Source: Rhodoferax ferrireducens
GTDB lineage: Bacteria; Pseudomonadota; Gammaproteobacteria; Burkholderiales; Burkholderiaceae_C
Assembly: GCA_002083775.1 (NCBI GenBank)
Contig: MTEI01000001.1
Coordinates: 1 to 64,000, forward strand
DNA length: 64,000 nt
Direction of reading: 5' to 3'
The notes under the pieces were generated by a model. The model had not been told where the DNA came from. It saw only the letters and a list, made by a program, of their open reading frames with translations, and did no database searches. Position 1 is the first letter of the stretch, and every line of letters begins with the position of its first letter. Below, piece after piece: positions 56,985 through 64,000 of the stretch. The translations under genes were made by a program, and so were the position numbers.

Positions 56985-59900
56985 CTACTGAGTTTCTGTC
57001 TGCTCAAACGGTAGTGTCATGTTGCGCAAGTCGCGGCGGGTTTCCACCAGCACCAGCGGCCGGTCATCGGTGGTTACCAGGGGTGGGCGCTCACGCGGAA
57101 CATGCACCAGTTCTGGCTGCGCTGCGATGGCCGCTTGTGCGGCTGCGACCTTCTCGGCGTCGGACAGCACCCAGCTCAAGCCGCTGCTTTGCGCCAGTTG
57201 CGCCAAGTCCGCCAGCGGCAGGTGGTAAGCCTGGACCTTGGGCATGCCGCTGGGGGCAGCCGCCGGGGCGACAGCGACTGCGGGCGCCTGGAGAGCTGGC
57301 GTCGCAACAGGCTTGGCCGGCACAGGTTCTGGCACGGTAGGAGCGGCTACCGCGGCAGGGGTGGTGACAACCGCTTCGGCAACGGCTGGCGCTGGCGCGG
57401 GTTCAGCGGCTACCGGCGCGGGCACTGGCTCGGCGGCCACGGGTGCCCGAACTGTTGCTGCTGGCATTGGCGCGCTGGCAGCCGGGGTGCTGAAGTACGA
57501 CTTGCGGGGAGCCGCATTGTCCTCGGCAGCGTCTGGTGCAGTGCCCAAAGGCAGGTCAGCCTGTGCATCGCTCAGTGCTGCGCCTTCGCCAGTGGGGCGA
57601 TCGGTGCGTTCACCGCGGGGTTTACGCTCGCGGCCATAACGGTCACGGGAGCGTTTCTCACGCGGGGCGGCGTCATTGCGCTCACCAGCGTCACCCGCAG
57701 GCTGTTCGCCTTCTGCGGCTGTGCTGGCGTCAGTGGCTTGGGGGGTAGGGGCCGCGTTGTTGGCCGCAGCTTGGTCAGCGCCTTCCAACGGGCGGCCTTC
57801 GGCATCCAGACGGGGACCGCGCGGTGGACGGCGTTCACCACGGGAGGGCCGACCATTGCGCTCCTGGCGCGGCTCGTTACGGCCCGCTTCGTTGCTGCTG
57901 GCGGGCACCTGTGCTTCACCTTCCAGCGCGACAGTCTCGGTGCCCAGCGGGTTGGCCTGGCTGTCAGAGCGCTCGCGCGGGCCGCGGTCGTTGCGCTCGC
58001 CGCGCTCAGTGCGTTCACCGCGTTCGGGGCGGTTGCCACCCCTTTCGCCGCGATCACCGCGATTGGCGCGGCCGTCCGGACGCCCATCGGTGCGGCCTTC
58101 AGGGCGCCCGTCACGGCCATTGCGATTTTCACCACGTGGGCTGCGGCCGCCTTCGGGGCGATCACCGCGGGGTTCATTGCGGCGGCTGGCGTCACGGCCC
58201 TGGGTGCGTCCGCCCGGCTGGGCGGCACGTGGTTCGGGGGCGGGTGGGGCGACAGGCGCGGGCGCTTTGGCCACAGGTGCTGCTACGGGGGCTGGCGCCA
58301 ACAGGTTTTTCAGCCAGCCGAAAAAGCCTTTTTCAATCACCACAGGTGCTGCCACCGGGGGCTTGGGCTGCTGCGTTACCGGGGGTGTATGGGGCACCTG
58401 GGCGACGGGTTCGGGTTTGGGTGGAGCCACCGGCGCGGGTGCATCGGGCAGCACACCCTTGATCACCGGGGTTTGCCGGTTGGTGGGTTCCTGGGCGCGG
58501 CGGGTCACGGCGGTGACGTCTTCCACCTCTTCGGCCATCTTGTAGCTGGCGGTGATGTTGTCCAGCCGTGGGTCGTCGTGTTTCAGTCGTTCGAGCTTGT
58601 AGTTGGGTGTTTCCAGCGATTTGTTGGGCACCATCAGCACGTTGATGCGCTGCTTGAGTTCGATCTTGGCGATCTCAGTCCGCTTTTCGTTGAGCAGGAA
58701 CGAGGCCACCTCCACTGGCACCTGGCACAACACCGACGCCGTGTTGTCCTTGAGCGATTCTTCCTGGATGATGCGCAAGATTTGCAGCGCGCTGGACTCG
58801 GTGTCACGGATGTGGCCAGAGCCACCGCAGCGCGGGCAGGGGATGGAGGCACCTTCGCTCAGAGCCGGGCGCAGGCGCTGGCGGCTCATCTCCATCAGGC
58901 CAAATTTGCTGATGGAGGCAAACTGCACCCGCGCGCGGTCTTGCCGCAGCGCGTCGCGCAGGCGGTTTTCCACTTCGCGGCGGTTTTTGCTTTCTTCCAT
59001 GTCAATGAAGTCGATGACGATCAGGCCACCCAAGTCACGCAAACGGGCCTGGCGCGCCACTTCGTCAGCGGCTTCCAGGTTGGTGCGGGTGGCGGTTTCC
59101 TCGATGTCGCCGCCTTTGATGGCGCGCGCCGAGTTCACGTCCACCGACACCAGCGCTTCGGTGTGGTCGATCACGATGGCGCCGCCGGACGGCAACGTCA
59201 CCGTGCGGGCATAGGCGGTTTCGATCTGGTGTTCGATCTGGAAACGGCTGAACAGCGGGGCGTCGTCACGGTAACGTTTGACGCGGGCGGCGTGCTCCGG
59301 CATGACGTGGGCCATGAACTGCTGGGCCTGGTCATACACGTCGTCGGTGTCGATCAGGATGTCGCCAATGTCGTTGTTGAAGTAGTCGCGTATGGCGCGG
59401 ATCACCAGGCTCGATTCCTGATAGATCAGGAAAGCGCCTTTGCCACCTTTGGCGGCACCGTCAATCGCGGTCCAGAGTTTCAGCAGGTAGTTCAAGTCCC
59501 ACTGCAACTCAGGCGCGCTGCGGCCAATGCCGGCGGTGCGGGCGATGATGCTCATGCCGTTGGGGTATTCGAGCTGGTCCAGCGCTTCTTTGAGTTCGGC
59601 GCGGTCTTCACCCTCAATGCGGCGGCTGACACCACCGCCCCGCGGGTTGTTGGGCATCAACACCACATAACGGCCAGCGAGTGACACAAAGGTGGTGAGC
59701 GCTGCGCCCTTGTTGCCGCGTTCTTCTTTCTCGACCTGGATCAGCAGTTCCTGGCCTTCACGGATCACATCCTGGATGCGCGCCTGGCTGACCGAGACAT
59801 TTTGCTGAAAGTAGGTTTTGGAGATTTCCTTGAACGGCAGGAAGCCGTGGCGTTCTTCGCCGTAGTCCACAAAGCAGGCTTCCAGCGACGGCTCGACGCG

Positions 59901-60041
59901 GGTCACGACGGCCTTGTAAATGTTGCCCTTGCGCTGTTCGCGCCCTTCAATTTCGATTTCGTAGTCGAGCAGTTTCTGCCCGTCCACCACCGCCAGGCGG
60001 CGTTCTTCCGCTTGGGTGGCGTTGATCAGCATCCGTTTCAT
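56985..60041 (-). CDS. rne: ribonuclease E
   Basis: The 1018-residue endoribonuclease and degradosome scaffold. The S1 domain is at about 36-120, catalytic Asp301 lies in VSVDVNSAR and Asp344 in VIDFIDMEE, and the Zn-link Cys402/Cys405 in CPRCGGSGH. The C-terminal half is disordered: an Arg/Gly/Asp/Glu-rich tract (about 600-830, with RG-, RGD- and RGE-type repeats), then an Ala/Pro/Val-rich stretch and a conserved C-terminal tail. It probably initiates decay with RppH from this window. The 5' leader before it is long. Confidence 0.96.
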   Translation of the reverse strand: MKRMLINATQAEERRLAVVDGQKLLDYEIEIEGREQRKGNIYKAVVTRVEPSLEACFVDYGEERHGFLPFKEISKTYFQQNVSVSQARIQDVIREGQELLIQVEKEERGNKGAALTTFVSLAGRYVVLMPNNPRGGGVSRRIEGEDRAELKEALDQLEYPNGMSIIARTAGIGRSAPELQWDLNYLLKLWTAIDGAAKGGKGAFLIYQESSLVIRAIRDYFNNDIGDILIDTDDVYDQAQQFMAHVMPEHAARVKRYRDDAPLFSRFQIEHQIETAYARTVTLPSGGAIVIDHTEALVSVDVNSARAIKGGDIEETATRTNLEAADEVARQARLRDLGGLIVIDFIDMEESKNRREVENRLRDALRQDRARVQFASISKFGLMEMSRQRLRPALSEGASIPCPRCGGSGHIRDTESSALQILRIIQEESLKDNTASVLCQVPVEVASFLLNEKRTEIAKIELKQRINVLMVPNKSLETPNYKLERLKHDDPRLDNITASYKMAEEVEDVTAVTRRAQEPTNRQTPVIKGVLPDAPAPVAPPKPEPVAQVPHTPPVTQQPKPPVAAPVVIEKGFFGWLKNLLAPAPVAAPVAKAPAPVAPPAPEPRAAQPGGRTQGRDASRRNEPRGDRPEGGRSPRGENRNGRDGRPEGRTDGRPDGRANRGDRGERGGNRPERGERTERGERNDRGPRERSDSQANPLGTETVALEGEAQVPASSNEAGRNEPRQERNGRPSRGERRPPRGPRLDAEGRPLEGADQAAANNAAPTPQATDASTAAEGEQPAGDAGERNDAAPREKRSRDRYGRERKPRGERTDRPTGEGAALSDAQADLPLGTAPDAAEDNAAPRKSYFSTPAASAPMPAATVRAPVAAEPVPAPVAAEPAPAPAVAEAVVTTPAAVAAPTVPEPVPAKPVATPALQAPAVAVAPAAAPSGMPKVQAYHLPLADLAQLAQSSGLSWVLSDAEKVAAAQAAIAAQPELVHVPRERPPLVTTDDRPLVLVETRRDLRNMTLPFEQTETQ

Positions 60042-60559
60042 GGGTAGCGTTCCTTCAATTCAAATATCAAACAACAAGCTCATGCCGAGCTTTTGATACA
60101 CAAACTGACGCTTTGAAATGCGGAGGAAACTGCCGTAGACCCTCAGCTCACACAGTGAGCGGGGGGTGGTGGCGCGTGGAGGGGAGTCATCGGGTCTGTG
60201 GGGATTTTTGCTATTGATCTAATAGCTATACGCGCCGGTTTGACGGGCGCTGATGGCCGACGTGCGCCAACAAACAGCACGTGTACGCGCTGCAGGCAAA
60301 AACACATCAGGGACATCAACACAAACATATCACTTCATTCCGCTCACAGTCCAGGACTGCAAGTTTTGGTTATTCCGTATCAGGATTTCAAGGCATCGTT
60401 TTAACCCTTCACCTTCACTGCCACGGGCGACATGCGCTCACCTGTTTGCAGCCTGGATGTCAGGCGGTACCGACTTTTCTGGCAGTGCAGGCGGCGTGTG
60501 AATTAAACTTCACCCAACCAACGAATTAACTTTCTGTTAAATCAACCACTTACAGCACA
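60042..60559. other. divergent rne-rluC intergenic region
   Basis: About 520 bases with no supported gene. It must contain the rne promoter and long 5' leader; in E. coli such a leader mediates rne autoregulation, and the same is inferred here. A weak palindromic copy lies at 60221-60258. I cannot place promoter hexamers with confidence. Confidence 0.55.
60221..60258 (+). repeat. possible decayed palindromic element, copy 15
   Basis: AATAGCTATACGCGCCGGTT..TGACGGGCGCTGATGGCC keeps the AATAGCTA end and a GGC..GGCC-like end, but the CCCTTA/AAGGG core is replaced by CGCGCC/GGGCGC. This may be a decayed relative or coincidence. Confidence 0.35.
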
Positions 60560-61612
60560 TTGCCAGTGAAAGTCATTATAGGGGGCAAACCCGTTTTATC
60601 AGCTCCCAAAGTGGAAACCGTTTGCGTGGACGAGGACATGGCAGGCCAACGTGTGGACAACTTCCTCATCCGCCACCTCAAGGGTGTTCCCAAAACCCAC
60701 ATCTACCGCATGATCCGCAGTGGTGAGGTGCGCGTCAACAAGGGCCGGGTGGGTGCCGACACGCGCCTGCAGGCGGGTGACCTGTTGCGTGTGCCACCGG
60801 TGCGCATCTCGGAACGGGTGGCTGAAAAAGAACAGGCGATGGCGGCCCACGTGGCGCAGGGTGCCCCGGCCCGGGACTTCCCGGTGCTGCTCGAAGACGA
60901 CAGCCTGATCGCCATCAACAAGCCCGCCGGCGTGGCGGTGCACGGTGGCTCCGGCGTGAGTTTTGGCGTGATTGAACAGCTGCGCATGGCGCGACCTGGC
61001 GCGAAATTCCTCGAACTGGTGCACCGGCTGGACCGCGAAACCAGCGGGATTTTGCTGGTGGCCAAAAAACGCAGCGCGCTCACCAACCTGCAGGACCAGT
61101 TTCGCGCGCGTCAGACTGGCAAGACCTATCTGGCGATGGTGAAGGGCGCCTGGCCCGCCAAACTCAAGGTGCTGGACAAGCCGCTGCACAAGTATTTGCT
61201 GGATAGCCAGGACGCTCAGGCGGGTGAACGCCGCGTCAAAGTGGTCTCGCGTGACGACCCGGACGGCATGCCTTCGGTGACCTTGGTGAAGGTGCGTGCA
61301 GCCAGCGCAGACTACTCCCTGCTCGAAGTCACCATCAAGACCGGGCGCACCCACCAGATTCGCGTGCATCTGGCCAGCGAGGGCCACCCGATTCTGGGCG
61401 ACGACAAATACGGCGACTTTGAACTCAACAAAACTCTGGCCCGGGCGAACGCACAACCGGGTCTCAAACGCATGTTTCTGCACGCCTGGCGGCTGCAGTT
61501 GCACCACCCTGCCACAGGTGAGCCGCTGGCCTTGCTGGCCGACCTGGCACCTGAGCTGGCCCGGTTTTGCGCGGCCGCCTTGCCACCACCACCCCAACCC
61601 AATACCTTATGA
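60560..61612 (+). CDS. rluC: 23S rRNA pseudouridine synthase RluC-type
   Basis: A RluA-family pseudouridine synthase of about 350 residues. An N-terminal S4 RNA-binding domain (about 27-85) precedes the catalytic domain with Asp158 in LVHRLDRETSGILLVAK. TTG here and GTG two codons later are the candidate starts; no strong ribosome binding site is seen. It is divergent from rne, as in many proteobacteria, where RluC modifies 23S positions 955, 2504 and 2580. Confidence 0.92.
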   Translation: MPVKVIIGGKPVLSAPKVETVCVDEDMAGQRVDNFLIRHLKGVPKTHIYRMIRSGEVRVNKGRVGADTRLQAGDLLRVPPVRISERVAEKEQAMAAHVAQGAPARDFPVLLEDDSLIAINKPAGVAVHGGSGVSFGVIEQLRMARPGAKFLELVHRLDRETSGILLVAKKRSALTNLQDQFRARQTGKTYLAMVKGAWPAKLKVLDKPLHKYLLDSQDAQAGERRVKVVSRDDPDGMPSVTLVKVRAASADYSLLEVTIKTGRTHQIRVHLASEGHPILGDDKYGDFELNKTLARANAQPGLKRMFLHAWRLQLHHPATGEPLALLADLAPELARFCAAALPPPPQPNTL

Positions 61613-62268
61613 CCCCACGTCGTTATGACCTGATCGCCTTCGACTGGGATGGCACCCTGTTCGACTCCACCGCCATCATTGCCCGCTGCATCCAGGCCGC
61701 GGTGCGTGATGTGGGTGGCAAGGAGCCCACTTTTGAAGCCGCCTCGTATGTGATCGGCATGGGGCTGATGCAGGCCCTGGCGCATGCCGCCCCGGACGTG
61801 CCCACAGCGCTTTACCCGACCCTGGGTGACCGGTATCGGCATCATTACTTTGCCATCCAGCACGACATCAGCCTGTTTGAAGGTGTGCTGCCGCTGCTGG
61901 ACGACTTGAAGGCGCGCGGTCATCTGTTGGTGGTGGCCACCGGCAAAAGCCGGCGCGGGCTGGATGAGGCGCTGAGCACCTCGGCGCTGGCGGGTGTGTT
62001 TGATGCCTCGCGCACCGCGGACCAGACCGCCGGCAAGCCCGACCCGCTGATGCTGCGTGAGCTGATGGCGGAGTTTGACGTACCGCCCGAGCGAACTCTG
62101 ATGGTTGGTGACACTACCCACGACCTGCAGATGGCGCTCAACGCCGGCTGCTCCAGCGTGGGGGTCAGTTACGGTGCCCATGACCACGCCGTCTTTGATG
62201 CGTTGGCACCGCTGTATGTGGCGCACAGTGTGCGCCAGTTGCACGACTGGATGCTGGCGCATGCCTGA
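61609..62268 (+). CDS. HAD-family hydrolase (Gph/PGP-like)
   Basis: A 219-residue HAD phosphatase: nucleophile motif IAFDWDGTLFDS (Asp12, Asp14), motif II VVATGKSRRG, motif III GKPDPLM and motif IV MVGDTTHDLQMAL. It resembles phosphoglycolate phosphatases. The start ATG overlaps the rluC stop (ATGA). It is in an operon with rluC, the Rieske protein and the S49 peptidase. Confidence 0.9.
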   Translation: MTPRRYDLIAFDWDGTLFDSTAIIARCIQAAVRDVGGKEPTFEAASYVIGMGLMQALAHAAPDVPTALYPTLGDRYRHHYFAIQHDISLFEGVLPLLDDLKARGHLLVVATGKSRRGLDEALSTSALAGVFDASRTADQTAGKPDPLMLRELMAEFDVPPERTLMVGDTTHDLQMALNAGCSSVGVSYGAHDHAVFDALAPLYVAHSVRQLHDWMLAHA

Positions 62269-62677
62269 CACCCTCAAGACGATGGAGCCGATGCACGCCA
62301 TGATCCGGTCCGGCGAGCCTGTTCTGCTGTGTGATTCCGGCGACTTGGCTGACGGCGGGGCTGGCGTGCCGTTTGAAGTGGTGTACCTGACCGAGTCCTG
62401 CCACGCTTTCGCGGTGCGTTACCAGGGCACGGTCTATGCTTATCTGAACCGATGCACCCACGTGCCGATGGAACTGGACTACCAGCCCAACCAGTTTTTT
62501 GACCTGACTGGTCACTGGTTGATCTGTGCCACCCACGGTGCCCTGTATGCGCCGCAAACCGGCCAGTGTCGCCTGGGGCCGTGCCGGGGTGGTCTGGTCA
62601 AGATCGAGGTCAGCGAGGCCGATGGCCAAGTGCACTGGCATACTTCCGACAAACTTCAACCCGAAAAACCACTATGA
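62261..62677 (+). CDS. Rieske [2Fe-2S] domain protein
   Basis: A 138-residue single-domain Rieske protein. Cluster ligands are Cys65/His67 in NRCTHVPME and Cys89/His92 in ICATHGALY. There is no membrane anchor, so it is a soluble ferredoxin-like electron carrier. It overlaps both neighbours by several bases, implying translational coupling. Its partner oxidoreductase is not evident. Confidence 0.9.
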   Translation: MPDTLKTMEPMHAMIRSGEPVLLCDSGDLADGGAGVPFEVVYLTESCHAFAVRYQGTVYAYLNRCTHVPMELDYQPNQFFDLTGHWLICATHGALYAPQTGQCRLGPCRGGLVKIEVSEADGQVHWHTSDKLQPEKPL

Positions 62678-63726
62678 CCGAACCTGTTGACGACGACAAA
62701 GCTGGCCCGAAGCCCTCGTCAGAATATATGCCAAATCAGGCTCAAGCCCATACAGATAAAGGGCGAGTAGCTTCCGATAGCGTAGCAAATTCTGCAGGTG
62801 CGGGCAGCTGGGAGCGTGCCACTTTGGAGAAACTGGCGTTTGCCACGCTGCACGAGCAGCGCCTGGCGCGGCGCTGGCGCATCTTCATCCGCTTGTCGTG
62901 GCTGGTCTTCCTGGTCGCACTGGCTTGGTTCGGGTTCCAACAGACGGAGGGCCAGGCCGACGTGAGCAGCCCGCACACGGCAGTGGTCGAGATCAAGGGT
63001 GAAATCGCCTCGGGCATGGAGGCCAGTGCCGAACTGATCCTCTCCTCGGTGCGCACGGCATTTGAAGACACCGGCGCGCAAGCGGTGGTGTTGCTGATCA
63101 ACTCGCCGGGCGGCAGCCCGGTGCAGGCGGGCATCATCAACGACGAAATCCGCCGCCTCAAGGCCTTGCATCAGAAACCGGTGTATGCCGTGGTGGAAGA
63201 GTCGTGTGCCTCAGCGGCGTATTACATCGCCGTTTCAGCCGACAAAATCTATGTCGACAAGGCCAGCATTGTTGGCAGCATTGGTGTGCTGATGGACGGT
63301 TTTGGCTTCACCGGGCTGATGGAGAAGCTGGGCGTAGAGCGGCGCCTGATGACCGCCGGCGAGAACAAGGGCTTTCTGGACCCGTTCAGCCCGCAGACCG
63401 AGCCGCAGCGCGAATATGCCCAGGCCTTGCTCAACCAGATTCACCAGCAGTTCATTGACGCGGTCAAAGCTGGTCGCGGTGGGCGCCTGAAAGAGACACC
63501 TGAAACCTTCAGCGGCTTGTTCTGGAGCGGCCAGCAAGCCATTGCGCTGGGCCTGGCCGACGAACTGGGCAGTGTTGACTATGTGGCGCGTGAGGTGGTC
63601 AAAGCCGAGGAAATCATCGACTACACCCGTCGCGACAACGTGGCCGAGCGCCTGGTCAAGCGTTTTGGTGCGGCGGTGGGCTCGGCGGCGGTGCAGGCGG
63701 CCAAGTCACCTGCAGCGGTGCGCTGA
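62674..63726 (+). CDS. S49 family peptidase (SppA-like)
   Basis: A 350-residue inner-membrane serine peptidase. A cytosolic N-terminus is followed by one membrane helix (about 68-88, FIRLSWLVFLVALAWFGF). The Ser180 nucleophile is in ESCASAAYYIA, with Lys232 (AGENKG) 52 residues later, the Ser/Lys spacing known for bacterial SppA. LINSPGGSPVQAG completes the fold. Residues 20-35 (PNQAQAHTDKGRVASD) come from an in-frame palindromic element in the cytosolic tail. It likely degrades cleaved signal peptides. Confidence 0.92.
   Translation: MTEPVDDDKAGPKPSSEYMPNQAQAHTDKGRVASDSVANSAGAGSWERATLEKLAFATLHEQRLARRWRIFIRLSWLVFLVALAWFGFQQTEGQADVSSPHTAVVEIKGEIASGMEASAELILSSVRTAFEDTGAQAVVLLINSPGGSPVQAGIINDEIRRLKALHQKPVYAVVEESCASAAYYIAVSADKIYVDKASIVGSIGVLMDGFGFTGLMEKLGVERRLMTAGENKGFLDPFSPQTEPQREYAQALLNQIHQQFIDAVKAGRGGRLKETPETFSGLFWSGQQAIALGLADELGSVDYVAREVVKAEEIIDYTRRDNVAERLVKRFGAAVGSAAVQAAKSPAAVR
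62733..62775 (-). repeat. dispersed palindromic element, copy 14, inside the S49 peptidase gene
   Basis: AATCAGGCTCAAGCCCATACAG..ATAAAGGGCGAGTAGCTTCC in reverse orientation, in the common frame (QAQAHTDKGRVAS). Flanks match copy 13; core matches copy 10. Confidence 0.93.
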
Positions 63727-63730
63727 CCGC

Positions 63731-64000
63731 TCAGCGTCCGATGGCAAACACGGCCGGGGTCGCATTGTTCAGTGGGCCGGTTTTTTTCTTCCAGTTTTTC
63801 ACGCTGTCACTCACCAGTTGCGCACGCACCAAAGTCAGCCCTGACCCAATGGCCAGGCGGGTATTATGCTGCAATGTCTGTAGCAAGGCTTGCAGCATGG
63901 CCAGATTGCGGTAGGGCGTTTCGATGAACAACTGGGTTTGCCCGCTGCGTAGCGCCAGCGCTTCAAGTTCGCGAATGCGTCCGGCGCGATCAGCCGGGTC
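63731..64000 (-). CDS. tetrapyrrole-methylase-type SAM-dependent methyltransferase (partial)
   Basis: The C-terminal 89 residues of a protein whose start lies beyond the window. QTQLFIETPYRNLAMLQALLQTL and TRLAIGSGLTLVRAQLVSDS match the C-terminal half of RsmI-like (TP_methylase) SAM-dependent methyltransferases. It converges on the S49 peptidase gene with four bases between stops. The specific substrate is not evident from this fragment. Confidence 0.75.
   Translation of the reverse strand, partial: DPADRAGRIRELEALALRSGQTQLFIETPYRNLAMLQALLQTLQHNTRLAIGSGLTLVRAQLVSDSVKNWKKKTGPLNNATPAVFAIGR

Noticed and set aside
57102-59684. 860-codon open frame on plus, opposite rne
   Set aside because: Antisense shadow of the Arg/Gly-rich part and core of RNase E; composition is Gly/Arg/Ala-rich and no family is seen.

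Overview
The window is chromosomal DNA of a betaproteobacterium, most likely a member of the Comamonadaceae close to Rhodoferax or Polaromonas. The basis is GC-rich coding sequence, protein families and gene neighbourhoods typical of that group (rppH/proS, obg/proB, the DUF3683 oxidoreductase, hemC-D-X-Y, a bacterial RNase E). I ran no database search, so the genus is an inference. Almost all of the window is housekeeping chromosome; accessory DNA is limited to about 21.2-23.4 kb and 47.7-48.3 kb.

Layout. 0-10 kb: the 3' end of 5S rRNA and its terminator, an FFLEELY-motif protein, a GNAT protein, CorC, lnt, glyQS, gmhB, plsC and a YgjP-type metalloprotein. 10-19 kb: a porin, then acyl-CoA and central carbon genes (liuR, a thioesterase, isovaleryl-CoA dehydrogenase, carbonic anhydrase, aceK, a thiolase, a second acyl-CoA dehydrogenase). 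19-24 kb: a hybrid sensor kinase, a broken IS91-type transposase, a YqaJ recombinase gene broken by one amber codon, and tRNA-Pro(CGG). 24-36 kb: ispB, rplU-rpmA-obg, proB, rppH, proS, a lytic transglycosylase, grxD, slyX, prmC, prfA and hemA. 36-41 kb: a complete ugpBAECQ uptake operon with a candidate PHO box. 41-48 kb: a 1309-residue FAD/Fe-S oxidoreductase, a DUF971 protein, a hemerythrin with a candidate FNR-type promoter, a DUF1223 protein and a GNAT gene followed by an integron-type attC site. 48-57 kb: ppc, hemC-hemD-hemX-hemY and a degenerate GGDEF protein. 57-64 kb: rne, rluC, a HAD phosphatase, a Rieske protein, an S49 peptidase and a truncated methyltransferase.

The most unusual feature is a dispersed palindromic element of about 40 bp, seen 14 times with a likely decayed 15th copy. 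Copies lie between genes and also inside genes. In six of the seven intragenic copies the element is in the same orientation and the same reading frame, adding a peptide of the type A-L-x-x-K/H-G-x-V-A to otherwise unrelated proteins (Lnt, GlyS, YgjP, HemD, an S49 peptidase and a small membrane protein). This is analogous to the protein-coding palindromic elements known from Rickettsia. I do not recognise this family by name.

Functionally, the heme genes (hemA at 35 kb; hemC-D-X-Y at 52-56 kb) form most of the early tetrapyrrole pathway, and the ugp operon supplies glycerol-3-phosphate and phosphate. The liu, thiolase and acyl-CoA dehydrogenase genes suggest branched-chain and short-chain acyl-CoA oxidation feeding the TCA/glyoxylate switch controlled by AceK.
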